Shown: positions 47,568-56,960, counted from the stretch's first letter. The stretch is DNA of 64,000 nt from Amedibacterium intestinale (GCF_010537335.1 NZ_AP019711.1:2046001-2110000), one strand, 5' to 3'. Notes: generated by a model from the sequence alone, not told the origin. Numbers and translations are program-made.

Positions 47568-48203
47568 CTATAAAATCCATTTTTGTCCATCTGGCATAAT
47601 TAACAAGGAACCGGGGATGACTTCTAAAATTTCTCCACTAGGATATTTTCGTACAACAATTTCATTTCGATAAGAAGGGTCTTCTATCCATCTTTCAAAA
47701 TACAATCTATCATTTTCTCTATAACAAAAAGATTCTGTTTCACTAATGTTAATGTCAACTTTTTGTGGATATAAAATTTGAAAAACGTTATCATGTGCAG
47801 ATCTTGTCAGCATCAATGGAGTACGATAAAGAAGCAAGTTATAACAATCTTTTGTCGCTGATAAAGACAGGGTAGTAATCAACTCAGTTTTCTTTATTTC
47901 ATGATCGTATTGTAAAATGTGAATAAGAGATTTTGGAAAGTCTACAAGTAATATCTGTATTTTATCATCAAAGAAAATAGGTTTTCCAAAGTATTGTCCT
48001 ACCTTACTTTTCATTGGTTCAATAACAGTTCCATCAGGGTAATGAATAAAAACAAGTCTATTTGATTTTATGGAATGATTACTACGGTACAATTCTTCTG
48101 CTTCATATAAATCTCCTTCTGTATAATCACTTCCCCAATACCACTCATGACTTCCTTCTAAAAGTTCTATATACGTTATTCCCTGTAAATTTAGCTTTTT
48201 CAT
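47568..48203 (-). CDS. Hypothetical protein, 211 aa
   Basis: Start at ATG 48203 (GGAGGTAAATTTT upstream) rather than the longer frame to 48284. Not recognised. Mostly beta: repeated short strands ending in proline-glycine turns (HYPDGTVIEP, KYPSGEILEV, MPDGQKW) suggest a beta-propeller or stacked-strand fold. No signal peptide. It is alone, just outside the restriction-modification island. Confidence 0.55.
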   Translation of the reverse strand: MKKLNLQGITYIELLEGSHEWYWGSDYTEGDLYEAEELYRSNHSIKSNRLVFIHYPDGTVIEPMKSKVGQYFGKPIFFDDKIQILLVDFPKSLIHILQYDHEIKKTELITTLSLSATKDCYNLLLYRTPLMLTRSAHDNVFQILYPQKVDINISETESFCYRENDRLYFERWIEDPSYRNEIVVRKYPSGEILEVIPGSLLIMPDGQKWIL

Positions 48204-48854
48204 AAAATTTACCTCCATAGTTTTAACTATTGTAATGAAGTTATCTATGCTTCGATTATAAAAAGTGTGATTGTAGAACGTCAATGAAAGAAAAATAAAG
48301 AAATTTGAAGATTGTATAAAATTGGGTGATGGTTTTAGCTTTTATATGGTAAAGCACTTTTTGGAGTATACTGGATGTTATTGTTTTTAAAAGCTTTAAA
48401 AGTAATTATCTAAATTTAGCTTAGAATATAGGTATAAGGGACTTTTAATAATTTTATATATGCATAAAACAATATAAAAGGTATATGCAGATGTTAGATT
48501 AAAATTTTTTGAATTTAGAAAAGGATAGAAAATTAGTAGATAATTTACGAATTCAAATATAAATATATACCAATGCTCTCGAAATAAAGATATAATGATT
48601 ATATTAGGTTTATAATTTATTGTATTATGTTTTTCTACGATGATGTTCAAGCTACAAATTGATAGGAAATGGACTTTACCAAGAAAGTAGATAACAATAT
48701 AAATACTATATTTCAATGATCTAGTAATGATTATATCAGGAAAAGTATTTGCCAAAATTGCATGGTAGGTACTATTTAAGTTATATCATTAAGAAATGTA
48801 TATGCATTGTTTTAGTATTAGATTTTTTTATTAAAAAGAGAGGAGATTTATAAA
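48204..48854 (+). other. AT-rich 650-bp gap before hsdM
   Basis: Very AT-rich with no ORF I trust; a minus-strand 119-codon frame (48396-48755) lacks a ribosome site and an ATG. AAGAGAGGAG just before 48855 is the hsdM ribosome site. The low G+C and lack of genes mark the left border of the island. Confidence 0.5.
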
Positions 48855-50459
48855 ATGGCAGAAATAGAAAACAGCAAAGATCTTTTAAGCGTCTTATGGA
48901 GTGGAGCAGATATACTTCGATCAAAAATGGATGCAAATGAATATAAGGATTATTTATTAGGGATTGTTTTTTATAAATATTTATCAGATTCCTTTTTGAT
49001 TAAAGTATATGATCTTCTTAATGATGAAAAGCCTTCATCTTTGAAAGCTGCATTAGAAGAATATAGAGAGGCGTTGAAAGATGAGAGTGCTGATGAGTTA
49101 ATGGAGGAAATCAAGTCTACTTGTCATTATGTTATCGAACCAGAACTTACATATACTTGTTTTGCGGATGCAGCTAGAAATAATTCATTTAACAGAGAAT
49201 ATTTACAGAAAGCATTTAATAATATCGAGCAAAGTGATCCTTTATTTACAGATTTATTTACAGATATTGATTTGTATTCTAATCGTTTAGGAACTGGAGA
49301 TCAAAAGCAAAGCGATACGATTTCTAGTTTAATCAAAGAAATTGATAAAGCTGATTTGTTAAATACGGATGATGATGTTTTAGGAAATGCTTATGAATAC
49401 TTAATTGGACAATTTGCATCAGAAACAGGAAAGAAAGCTGGGGAATTTTATACACCTCAAGCTGTTTCTAAGATATTAACGAAAATTGCAATAGCAGGGC
49501 AGGAAGATAAAAAAGGATTATCTGTATATGATCCTTGTATGGGATCAGGTTCGCTTCTGTTGAATGCAAAGAAGTATGCGAAAGATCCAAGAAATATAAA
49601 ATACTATGGTCAAGAACTTATGCCTTCTACATATAATCTTGCAAGAATGAATATGTTTTTGCATGGCGTTGCGCCAGAAAATCAAAAGTTAAGACATGGC
49701 GATACATTAGATGCTGATTGGCCTACAGATGAAGAAACAGATTTCAATATGGTTTTGATGAATCCTCCATATTCCGCTAAATGGAGTGCTGCACAAGGTT
49801 TTTTACAAGATGAACGTTTTAGTGATTATGGCGTGCTAGCTCCAAAGTCAAAAGCAGACTATGCTTTCTTGCTACATGGACTTTATCATTTGAAAAGTAG
49901 CGGAACTATGGCAATCGTATTACCTCATGGCGTTTTATTTAGAGGAGCTGCAGAGGGTAAAATCAGAGAGAAATTACTTCGTTCAGGGAATATATATGCT
50001 GTTATTGGGCTGCCTGCAAATTTGTTTTACAATACATCTATCCCAACTTGTATCGTTGTATTGAAAAAACATAGAGATGGAAGAGATGTATTATTTATTG
50101 ATGCTTCGAAGAAATTCAATAAAGGGAAAAAACAAAATGAAATGACTGATAAACATATTGACTCTGTAATGGATTTATATGTACGAAGAGAGACAGTTGA
50201 TAAAGAATCTTATCTTGCAAGCTTTGAGGATATTGAAAAAAATGATTTTAATTTAAATATTCCTAGATATGTAGATAATTTTGAAAAAGAAGAACCGATT
50301 AATATTCAAGAACTTTTAGTGGATATGAAACAAACGGATGCAGAACTTCAAAAAACACAAAATGAGTTTGTATCTATGTTACATGAATTAACAAGTTCTG
50401 ATGAAAACATAATTTCTTCATTAAATGATTGCATTAAATTGATGGAGGAGGAATTATAA
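48855..50459 (+). CDS. hsdM: Type I restriction-modification DNA methyltransferase subunit
   Basis: 534 residues. HsdM_N helical domain (~1-160) then an N6-adenine methyltransferase with GEFYTPQAVSKIL, DPCMGSGSLL (motif I, D226) and NPPY (motif IV, N303). Methylates adenine in the bipartite site chosen by HsdS. Start follows AGAGGAG; stop overlaps the hsdS start by one base (TAATG). Intact. Confidence 0.96.
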   Translation: MAEIENSKDLLSVLWSGADILRSKMDANEYKDYLLGIVFYKYLSDSFLIKVYDLLNDEKPSSLKAALEEYREALKDESADELMEEIKSTCHYVIEPELTYTCFADAARNNSFNREYLQKAFNNIEQSDPLFTDLFTDIDLYSNRLGTGDQKQSDTISSLIKEIDKADLLNTDDDVLGNAYEYLIGQFASETGKKAGEFYTPQAVSKILTKIAIAGQEDKKGLSVYDPCMGSGSLLLNAKKYAKDPRNIKYYGQELMPSTYNLARMNMFLHGVAPENQKLRHGDTLDADWPTDEETDFNMVLMNPPYSAKWSAAQGFLQDERFSDYGVLAPKSKADYAFLLHGLYHLKSSGTMAIVLPHGVLFRGAAEGKIREKLLRSGNIYAVIGLPANLFYNTSIPTCIVVLKKHRDGRDVLFIDASKKFNKGKKQNEMTDKHIDSVMDLYVRRETVDKESYLASFEDIEKNDFNLNIPRYVDNFEKEEPINIQELLVDMKQTDAELQKTQNEFVSMLHELTSSDENIISSLNDCIKLMEEEL

Positions 50460-51082
50460 TGATGAAACCTAAAATCAGATTTAATGGATTCACCGATGAT
50501 TGGGAACAGCGTAAGCTGGAAGAGATTTATCAAAATATAGGAAATGCTTTTGTAGGAACAGCTACACCATATTATGTTGATACAGGGCATTTTTATCTTG
50601 AATCGAATAATATTAAGGATGGACAAATAAATAGGAACAATGAAGTTTTTATAAATGATGAATTTTATGAAAGACAAAAGGATAAATGGCTACATACTGG
50701 TGATATGGTAATGGTTCAGTCAGGTCATGTAGGTCATACTGCTGTAATACCTGAAGAATTGGATAATTCTGCTGCCCACGCATTGATTATGTTTCGGAAT
50801 CCAAAAATAGAAATAGAACCTTATTTTTTAAATTATCAATACCAAACTATAAAATCCAAAAGGAAAATAAATAATATAACTACTGGTAATACAATCAAAC
50901 ATATCCTTGCGTCAGATATGTACAATTTTATTGTTGACGTATCTGATATAGAAGAACAACAACAAATTGCTAATTATTTTTTGGAGTTAGATCACCTCAT
51001 CACTCTTCACCAGCGAAAGGTGGAGCAAATGAAGAATTTAAAGAAATATATGCTTCAAAATATGTTTCCAGCAGAAAAATAA
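50459..51082 (+). CDS. hsdS: Half-length type I specificity subunit
   Basis: 207 residues, about half a normal HsdS (~400). It has the short N-terminus KIRFNGFTDDWEQRKL, one target-recognition domain, and one conserved coiled-coil spacer starting ITLHQRKVEQMKNLKKYMLQ and ending NMFPAEK with a proper stop. The second TRD is absent. Half-HsdS proteins can pair to give a symmetric recognition site, so it may be active as a dimer; this is inference. Translationally coupled to hsdM (RBS GGAGGAGG). It carries the 16-bp and 15-bp anchor sequences that recur in the duplicated unit downstream. Confidence 0.9.
   Translation: MMKPKIRFNGFTDDWEQRKLEEIYQNIGNAFVGTATPYYVDTGHFYLESNNIKDGQINRNNEVFINDEFYERQKDKWLHTGDMVMVQSGHVGHTAVIPEELDNSAAHALIMFRNPKIEIEPYFLNYQYQTIKSKRKINNITTGNTIKHILASDMYNFIVDVSDIEEQQQIANYFLELDHLITLHQRKVEQMKNLKKYMLQNMFPAEK
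50500..50515 (+). repeat. 16-bp 5' hsdS anchor, copy A
   Basis: TTGGGAACAGCGTAAG, coding WEQRK. Identical at 52857-52872 and 53391-53406. These are the places where the TRD cassettes join, so they are candidate crossover sites. Confidence 0.75.
51005..51019 (+). repeat. 15-bp 3' hsdS anchor, copy A
   Basis: CTTCACCAGCGAAAG, coding LHQRK. Identical at 53344-53358 and 53878-53892; marks the TRD/coiled-coil boundary. Confidence 0.75.
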
Positions 51083-51216
51083 GATTTTTATAAATTTATT
51101 ATTTTAGTCAAAAATATTATATGGTTAATTAAATTTAAAGATAACTTATGATGTAATACAGTATAAGTTAGACAATGTAAGAATATTATATATCTTTGAA
51201 GAGAGGGGAATTGATA

Positions 51217-51855
51217 ATGATATTATTTCATGGAACTTCAAATCGTGAAGTTATTCCGCAATTTGGTTTAGGAAATGAAAAACATGATTACGGAAAAGGG
51301 TTCTATCTCACTGATAATCTTGATTTAGCTAAGGAATGGGCTGTTTATCGTCCTGATGAATCAAATGGCTGGGTTCATAAATATATGCTGAATATGGATG
51401 GTTTGCGTGTTTTAGACTTTCAAAATGAAAACATTCTTTCTTGGCTTGCGGAATTAATGAAGCATAGAGATGCTGCTGATTCAAAAAGATATCGTATGTT
51501 AGCAAAAAAGTTTATTGATAAATATGGTATTCCTACAGAAGACTATGATGTTATAAAAGGATATCGTGCGGACGCCTCTTACTTTTATATCGCTAAGGCT
51601 TTTGTTCGTGATGAAGTTGATGTTGATATTTTAGAGGAATTGTTATCTCTTGGTGGTTTAGGTATTCAATACTGTATTAAATCACAAAAAGCTTTTGATA
51701 ATTTAATAGAAATTAAAGAAGATATTATCCCAGTACAATTTTCAGAATATAATGAAAAATATAATGAGAGAGATATTGCCGCAAGAGAAAAGATGAAACG
51801 ATTGATTGACTCTGATCGCAATCAAGTCACAAAAGTATTTAGCACACTTTTTTAG
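51217..51855 (+). CDS. DUF3990 protein, ADP-ribosyltransferase-like
   Basis: 212 residues from ATG 51217 (GAGAGGGGA upstream; the frame extends to 51196). Residues 4-8 FHGTS and 24-32 DYGKGFYLT are the two halves of a DUF3990/ART-type NAD pocket (H5 and Y30 in place of the H-Y of H-Y-E ARTs). DYDVIKGYRAD (109-119) and GIQYCIKSQKAF (149-160) complete the family pattern. The family is placed in the ADP-ribosyltransferase fold group; activity is not proven. First gene of a three-gene cassette with a tight partner (17-bp gap to the next start) and a NADAR gene. Probably the toxin or modifier. Confidence 0.82.
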   Translation: MILFHGTSNREVIPQFGLGNEKHDYGKGFYLTDNLDLAKEWAVYRPDESNGWVHKYMLNMDGLRVLDFQNENILSWLAELMKHRDAADSKRYRMLAKKFIDKYGIPTEDYDVIKGYRADASYFYIAKAFVRDEVDVDILEELLSLGGLGIQYCIKSQKAFDNLIEIKEDIIPVQFSEYNEKYNERDIAAREKMKRLIDSDRNQVTKVFSTLF

Positions 51856-51872
51856 ATTTGGAGGAAATTTAT

Positions 51873-52292
51873 ATGCATGTTTATTCAAAAGCCTATTTAG
51901 ATGAAGTTGTAGAAACGCAAGGCAAACTTTTTGATTATATAGCTAGTACATACCCAGAAATGGATACAGAAGATTTTATAGTTTCTTATATGACAAGTAA
52001 AACTAGAGAGTATATTGATGAGGGACAAGCCTATGTTTGCACGATGAGTGTAAAGGATTTGTGGCAGTACTTTAAACTAATTGATCATTATGAATTAAAA
52101 AAGGGGAAAGCTCTTAAAGGTTTTTTGCCAGATTGGATTGGAGAGTTTTATGCCTATTATCAATGGAAAAATAAAATAAGTAGTAAAGATCTTCTTAAAA
52201 AAATTCCTTTAGATTACTTGAAAAAAGCTTATCCTGGATTACATGATTTAGAACTGGATTTAGCTGTTCAAAAGGTTACTAAATATGAATAA
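51873..52292 (+). CDS. Small partner protein of the DUF3990 cassette
   Basis: 139 residues from ATG 51873 (GGAGG 51860-51864). No formal family name, but the pattern YSKAYLDEVVETQGKLFDYI ... WIGEFYAYYQWKNKIS ... YPGLHDLEL is one I recognise from proteins found next to DUF3990 genes in gut Firmicutes. Acidic and helical, no HTH; a role as antitoxin, adaptor or substrate-delivery partner is inferred from position. Its stop overlaps the NADAR start by 8 nt, so the two are translationally coupled. Confidence 0.7.
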   Translation: MHVYSKAYLDEVVETQGKLFDYIASTYPEMDTEDFIVSYMTSKTREYIDEGQAYVCTMSVKDLWQYFKLIDHYELKKGKALKGFLPDWIGEFYAYYQWKNKISSKDLLKKIPLDYLKKAYPGLHDLELDLAVQKVTKYE

Positions 52293-52788
52293 TATTGTTT
52301 GTTTTCATAATCCTGAAGAAGAAAATGGATGGTTAAGTAATTGGTATTTATCAAATTTTAGAGTACAAAATATTTGCTTTACTTCTATGGAACAATATTT
52401 AATGTACCAAAAAGCTATCGTATTTAATGATATAAATACTGCAAATACAATCTTGGAAGAACATAATCCAGCTGTAATTAAGCAATTAGGTAGAAACATA
52501 AATAATTATGATGAAGTAATTTGGAATGGTATTCGCCAAATTATTGCTTATAGAGGAATTTTAGAAAAATTTACACAAAATGAAGAATTAGGTAAAAAGT
52601 TAGCAGAAACAGAATCAGCAATTTTAGCTGAATGTGCTGTTAACGATAAAATTTGGGGTATTGGAAAATCAATGAAAGATCCTGAAAGATTTGATATGCA
52701 TAAATGGACTGGACAAAACTTATTAGGGTTTACAACTATGCAAGTAAGAAATCATTTCTTTTTAGAAGGAAAAGATAGTAGTAAATAG
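52285..52788 (+). CDS. NADAR (YbiA-like) ADP-ribose-linked hydrolase
   Basis: 167 residues. NADAR pattern in order: GWLSNWY, SMEQYLMYQKA (E36, K43), P...KQLGR (R70), VIW (W80), KFTQN, DKIWGIG (W124) and GQNLLGF...VRNHF. Conserved polar residues of the pocket are present, so it should be active. NADAR proteins hydrolyse N-glycosidic bonds of ADP-ribose-like compounds, and some reverse guanosine ADP-ribosylation alongside DarT-type toxins. Here it is the third gene of the DUF3990 cassette and a good candidate for the antidote. Confidence 0.85.
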   Translation: MNNIVCFHNPEEENGWLSNWYLSNFRVQNICFTSMEQYLMYQKAIVFNDINTANTILEEHNPAVIKQLGRNINNYDEVIWNGIRQIIAYRGILEKFTQNEELGKKLAETESAILAECAVNDKIWGIGKSMKDPERFDMHKWTGQNLLGFTTMQVRNHFFLEGKDSSK

Positions 52789-52855
52789 TGTTACTAACAC
52801 CTTATTACATCATTACAACGTAAGTATTTTATTGAGTGAACATTTAGTATTATTA

Positions 52856-53358
52856 CTTGGGAACAGCGTAAGTTAGGTGAACTTACAATATACCGTAATG
52901 GAACAGGGCATGAAGAAAAGCAATCTGAAAGTGGAAAATATGAGTTGATTAATTTAAATTCTATTTCTATTGATGGTGGATTAAAGCCTTCTGGAAAGTT
53001 TATTGATGAAGAAACAGAAACACTTTTAAAAGATGATTTAGTAATGGTTCTTAGTGATGTGGGACACGGCGATTTGCTTGGAAGGGTGGCTATAATCCCT
53101 GAAAATAATAGGTTTGTGTTAAATCAGCGAGTGGCTTTATTAAGAAATAATAGTTCTGTGGATATCAAATATTTATTTTCTTATATCAACGCTCATCAGA
53201 TATATTTCAAAAAACAAGGTGCTGGTTCATCTCAATTGAATATATCACGAGGTAGTGTAGAAAACTTTGAAGTTTTATTACCACATAAAGATGAACAAAA
53301 GAAAATTGGCAAGTATTTATCGAGCATTGATAACCTTATCACCCTTCACCAGCGAAAG
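52856..53358 (+). repeat. 503-bp exact tandem repeat, unit B
   Basis: Begins CTTGGGAACAGCG and ends CACCAGCGAAAG; repeated base for base at 53390-53892 after a 31-bp spacer. Absence of any difference points to a very recent duplication or ongoing recombination. Confidence 0.95.
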
Positions 53359-53389
53359 TATAATCTTTGCAATAAAGTTAAGGTATACG

Positions 53390-53892
53390 CTTGGGAACAG
53401 CGTAAGTTAGGTGAACTTACAATATACCGTAATGGAACAGGGCATGAAGAAAAGCAATCTGAAAGTGGAAAATATGAGTTGATTAATTTAAATTCTATTT
53501 CTATTGATGGTGGATTAAAGCCTTCTGGAAAGTTTATTGATGAAGAAACAGAAACACTTTTAAAAGATGATTTAGTAATGGTTCTTAGTGATGTGGGACA
53601 CGGCGATTTGCTTGGAAGGGTGGCTATAATCCCTGAAAATAATAGGTTTGTGTTAAATCAGCGAGTGGCTTTATTAAGAAATAATAGTTCTGTGGATATC
53701 AAATATTTATTTTCTTATATCAACGCTCATCAGATATATTTCAAAAAACAAGGTGCTGGTTCATCTCAATTGAATATATCACGAGGTAGTGTAGAAAACT
53801 TTGAAGTTTTATTACCACATAAAGATGAACAAAAGAAAATTGGCAAGTATTTATCGAGCATTGATAACCTTATCACCCTTCACCAGCGAAAG
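53390..53892 (+). repeat. 503-bp exact tandem repeat, unit C
   Basis: Second copy of 52856-53358 (offset 534 bp), same strand. Confidence 0.95.
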
Positions 53893-53960
53893 AAAAAATA
53901 TACAAAAAAACCAATAATTTTACTAAAAATAACATTTTAATCACAAAGGAGATGGGAATT

Positions 53961-56933
53961 ATGTCTGAATTAGAAACATTGCTAGAACAAAAATTGATTG
54001 ATCAATTAGTTTATGGGGATTCACAGTGGACATATAGAAGCGATTTGAAGACGGAAGAAGATTTATGGAAAAATTTTAAGTATATTCTTGAACAGAATAA
54101 TAAAGATAGATTAAATGGAGAAATGCTTTCAGATTCTGAATTTGAGCAGGTGAAAAATCAATTGCAGTTTTCTTCATTTTTTAAGGCTGGCGAATGGTTG
54201 GTTGGTGAAAACGGTAAGGTAATGGTTCATGTACAGAGAGATACAGAAAAGTTACATCTTGTTGTTATGAATCATGAACATATTGCTGGTGGTAGCAGTG
54301 TGTATGAAGTTATCAATCAGTATCGAGCATTTGACGAAAATGAAAAAAATACATATTCACGAAATCGTCGCTTTGATGTTACTCTTATGATAAATGGATT
54401 ACCTATGATTCATATTGAACTTAAAAATAAACAGCATTCTTATATGGACGCGTTTTGGCAAATTAAAAAATATATTGGTGAAGGAAAATTTACAGGTATA
54501 TTTTCTGCTGTTCAAATGTTTGTTATTAGTAATGGGGTCGATACAAAATATTTTTCGGCGGCAAGTGATACGGAGTTAAATCCTAAATTTATGAGTGGCT
54601 GGCTGGATCGTGACAATAATCCAGTAAGCGATTACCTTGATTTTACGAAAAGTGTACTTCGTATTCCTACAGCTCATGAAATGATTGCAAGATATACTGT
54701 TTTAGATGAAGATTCTAAAAGATTAATCTTATTAAGGCCATATCAAATTCATGCGATTGAATCTATACGAGATGCATCAAAAATAGGAAAATCGGGTTTT
54801 GTATGGCATACAACAGGGTCAGGCAAGACTCTAACGTCTTATAAAGCTACAAGAAATCTTTTAATGGATATTCCATCTCTTGATAAAACAATCTTTTTAA
54901 TTGATAGGAAAGATTTAGATACACAAACTTCACAAGCATTTCAATCTTATGCAAATAATGATTTAATTGATGTAGATGAAACAGGAAATGTGAACGATTT
55001 AAAAAACAAGTTAAAATCAAACGATCGACAAGTAATTGTTACGACCATACAAAAACTACAAAGACTGATTACAAAACGTCTACAGGAAGGAACTCCTGAA
55101 TATATTAAAATTAAAAACTTAAAAATTGCATTTGTTGTGGATGAATGTCATAGGGCAGTAACTCCAGCAACGAAAAGAGAATTGGAAAAGTTCTTCGGTA
55201 AGTCCATGTGGTATGGATTTACTGGAACACCTAGATTTGCTGAAAATCCTTATCCGCAATTAGGGGATTTACCTAGAACAACAGAAGAATTATATGGACA
55301 AATATTGCATCGATACACAATTCAAAACGCCATTCATGATAATGCAGTGCTTGGCTTTCAAGTAGAACATATAGGGCCAAAAAATTTAGTTGATGAAACG
55401 GATTCGGAAATCTACGAAAATGAAGTTCATATGATGAATGTTTTAGATGTTATATTAAACAAGTCCTATCATAAGCTAGGATTTCAAAATGGGAAAGGAA
55501 TGACATATGAAGCAATCTTAACAACAAGTTCTATTCAAATGGCACAGAAATACTATGATCTTTTAAAGAAAGTAAAAAATGGGGAAACCGATATTATTGT
55601 TAATGAAAAAATGAAACAGGTTCTTCCAGATTTTCCAAAATTTGCGATTACATATTCTGTGACAGAAAATGAAGAGGGATCATTTGTAAATCAAAATAAA
55701 ATGAAAGAATCTCTGGATGACTATAATCAGATGTTTTCAACTACATATGATTTATCACAGATTCAGATTTATAATGATAACTTAAATAAGCGTTTAGCTA
55801 GAAAAGATGCTAAATATAAGAGCAGAAGGGAACAGCTTGATTTAGTTATTGTGGTGGATCGTCTTCTGACAGAATTTGATGCTCCTTGTATGTCTACCAT
55901 GTTTATTGATCGGCAGCCTATGGGACCTCATGATTTGATTCAAGCATTCTCAAGAACAAATCGTATCTTTGATAGTGATAAAAAATATGGACAAATTGTT
56001 ACTTTTCAAGCACCTATACTTTTTAAGGAAGCTGTGGATAATGCTGTAAAATTATATTCAGCCGGTGGAACCAAAGATGCTATTGCGGCAGAATGGAATG
56101 AAGTTGAATCTGCATTTAGAAAGGCATTGGCGTCTTTAAGAATATCTGCAAAGACACCAGAAGAAATTCCTTCTATGTCTAAAAAAGAAAAAGAAGTGTT
56201 TGTAAAGATGTTTCAAAATTTTGATAGATTGTTCGCTCAGCTCAAGTCGTTTACTAACTATGATGATTCTATGTTAGAAAATTATGATATTACACAGGAA
56301 GAATATGATAACTATGCAGGACATTATAAAAATATACTGGAATGGCTAAAAAGTGAGCGAATAACCTCTGAAGAGATAGAACCAGTAAGTCCACAAATTG
56401 ATTATGATTACGAACTTGTGGCGTATAGTCATACGAAAATAGATTATGAATATATTATCAACTTAATTCAAAATATTGTTACTTCGGAATATATAAATGA
56501 AGAAATTACACCAGAGGAAAGACAAAAGAAAATTGACGAAGTTAAGCAGTATATTGAAGAACTGGGAAAAGAAAATTATAAAGTTGCCGATATTATGTCA
56601 AACATTGTTTATCAAATTGAAGTAGATAAGAGTAAATATCGAGGGCAATCTATTTTGAATATTATAGAAAATATGAAACAAGAATGTATTGATAATGTAG
56701 TTAGCGAATTTTGTCAAACCTGGTACGCATCAAAAGAAGAAGTTTTGTATGCAGCTACCCATTACAGAAATAAAGAAATTCCAAATGAAAGTGCAATCAA
56801 AGCAACGATTGATTATGCAACCTATAAGCAAACTCAAGAAAATCCACTTCCAAAGTTTAAATATTATAACAAAATGATGAGTGAACTTAGAAACATAATG
56901 GAAGAAGAAATAAAACCACTGTTGTCAAGGTAA
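53961..56933 (+). CDS. hsdR: Type I restriction endonuclease motor/nuclease subunit
   Basis: 990 residues from ATG 53961 (AAAGGAG upstream; ATG 53952 is too close). Nuclease domain: D139 (RFDV) and E153-x-K155 (IELKN) form the PD-ExK site. SF2 translocase: WHTTGSGKT (Walker A, ~285), VVDECHRAV (~394), GFTGTPRF, QAFSRTNRIF. Helical C-terminal domain for HsdM binding. Intact, so cleavage should be functional whenever an HsdS is. Lies after the silent hsdS unit and so is split from hsdM by the NADAR cassette. Confidence 0.95.
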   Translation: MSELETLLEQKLIDQLVYGDSQWTYRSDLKTEEDLWKNFKYILEQNNKDRLNGEMLSDSEFEQVKNQLQFSSFFKAGEWLVGENGKVMVHVQRDTEKLHLVVMNHEHIAGGSSVYEVINQYRAFDENEKNTYSRNRRFDVTLMINGLPMIHIELKNKQHSYMDAFWQIKKYIGEGKFTGIFSAVQMFVISNGVDTKYFSAASDTELNPKFMSGWLDRDNNPVSDYLDFTKSVLRIPTAHEMIARYTVLDEDSKRLILLRPYQIHAIESIRDASKIGKSGFVWHTTGSGKTLTSYKATRNLLMDIPSLDKTIFLIDRKDLDTQTSQAFQSYANNDLIDVDETGNVNDLKNKLKSNDRQVIVTTIQKLQRLITKRLQEGTPEYIKIKNLKIAFVVDECHRAVTPATKRELEKFFGKSMWYGFTGTPRFAENPYPQLGDLPRTTEELYGQILHRYTIQNAIHDNAVLGFQVEHIGPKNLVDETDSEIYENEVHMMNVLDVILNKSYHKLGFQNGKGMTYEAILTTSSIQMAQKYYDLLKKVKNGETDIIVNEKMKQVLPDFPKFAITYSVTENEEGSFVNQNKMKESLDDYNQMFSTTYDLSQIQIYNDNLNKRLARKDAKYKSRREQLDLVIVVDRLLTEFDAPCMSTMFIDRQPMGPHDLIQAFSRTNRIFDSDKKYGQIVTFQAPILFKEAVDNAVKLYSAGGTKDAIAAEWNEVESAFRKALASLRISAKTPEEIPSMSKKEKEVFVKMFQNFDRLFAQLKSFTNYDDSMLENYDITQEEYDNYAGHYKNILEWLKSERITSEEIEPVSPQIDYDYELVAYSHTKIDYEYIINLIQNIVTSEYINEEITPEERQKKIDEVKQYIEELGKENYKVADIMSNIVYQIEVDKSKYRGQSILNIIENMKQECIDNVVSEFCQTWYASKEEVLYAATHYRNKEIPNESAIKATIDYATYKQTQENPLPKFKYYNKMMSELRNIMEEEIKPLLSR

Positions 56934-56960
56934 ATAGACGGGAAAGGTTTCTTTGTTTAA

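Larger units (their letters stand above)
52856..53940 (+). pseudogene. Start-less hsdS fragment with two identical TRD halves
   Basis: An open frame from just after TGA 52837-52839 to TAA 53938-53940 reads WEQRKLGEL...ITLHQRK twice, joined by a 31-bp linker. No ATG and no ribosome site: the first usable start (TTG 52945) would lack the anchor and half the first strand. So the unit looks like a silent donor rather than an expressed gene. If spliced at the WEQRK anchor onto the expressed N-terminus at 50459, it would give a new HsdS with two equal TRDs, predicting a symmetric site. The C-terminal tail KKKYTKKPIILLKITF is not the normal coiled coil. Confidence 0.85.

Noticed and set aside
48396..48755. 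119-codon minus-strand frame before hsdM
   Set aside because: Starts with TTG, no ribosome site, low-complexity AT-driven composition (I, Y, N, F, L), no recognisable motif.
50459..53940. Inversion-type hsdS shufflon
   Set aside because: All three hsdS anchors are in the same orientation; no inverted copy of the anchors was found in the window, so inversion is not supported here.
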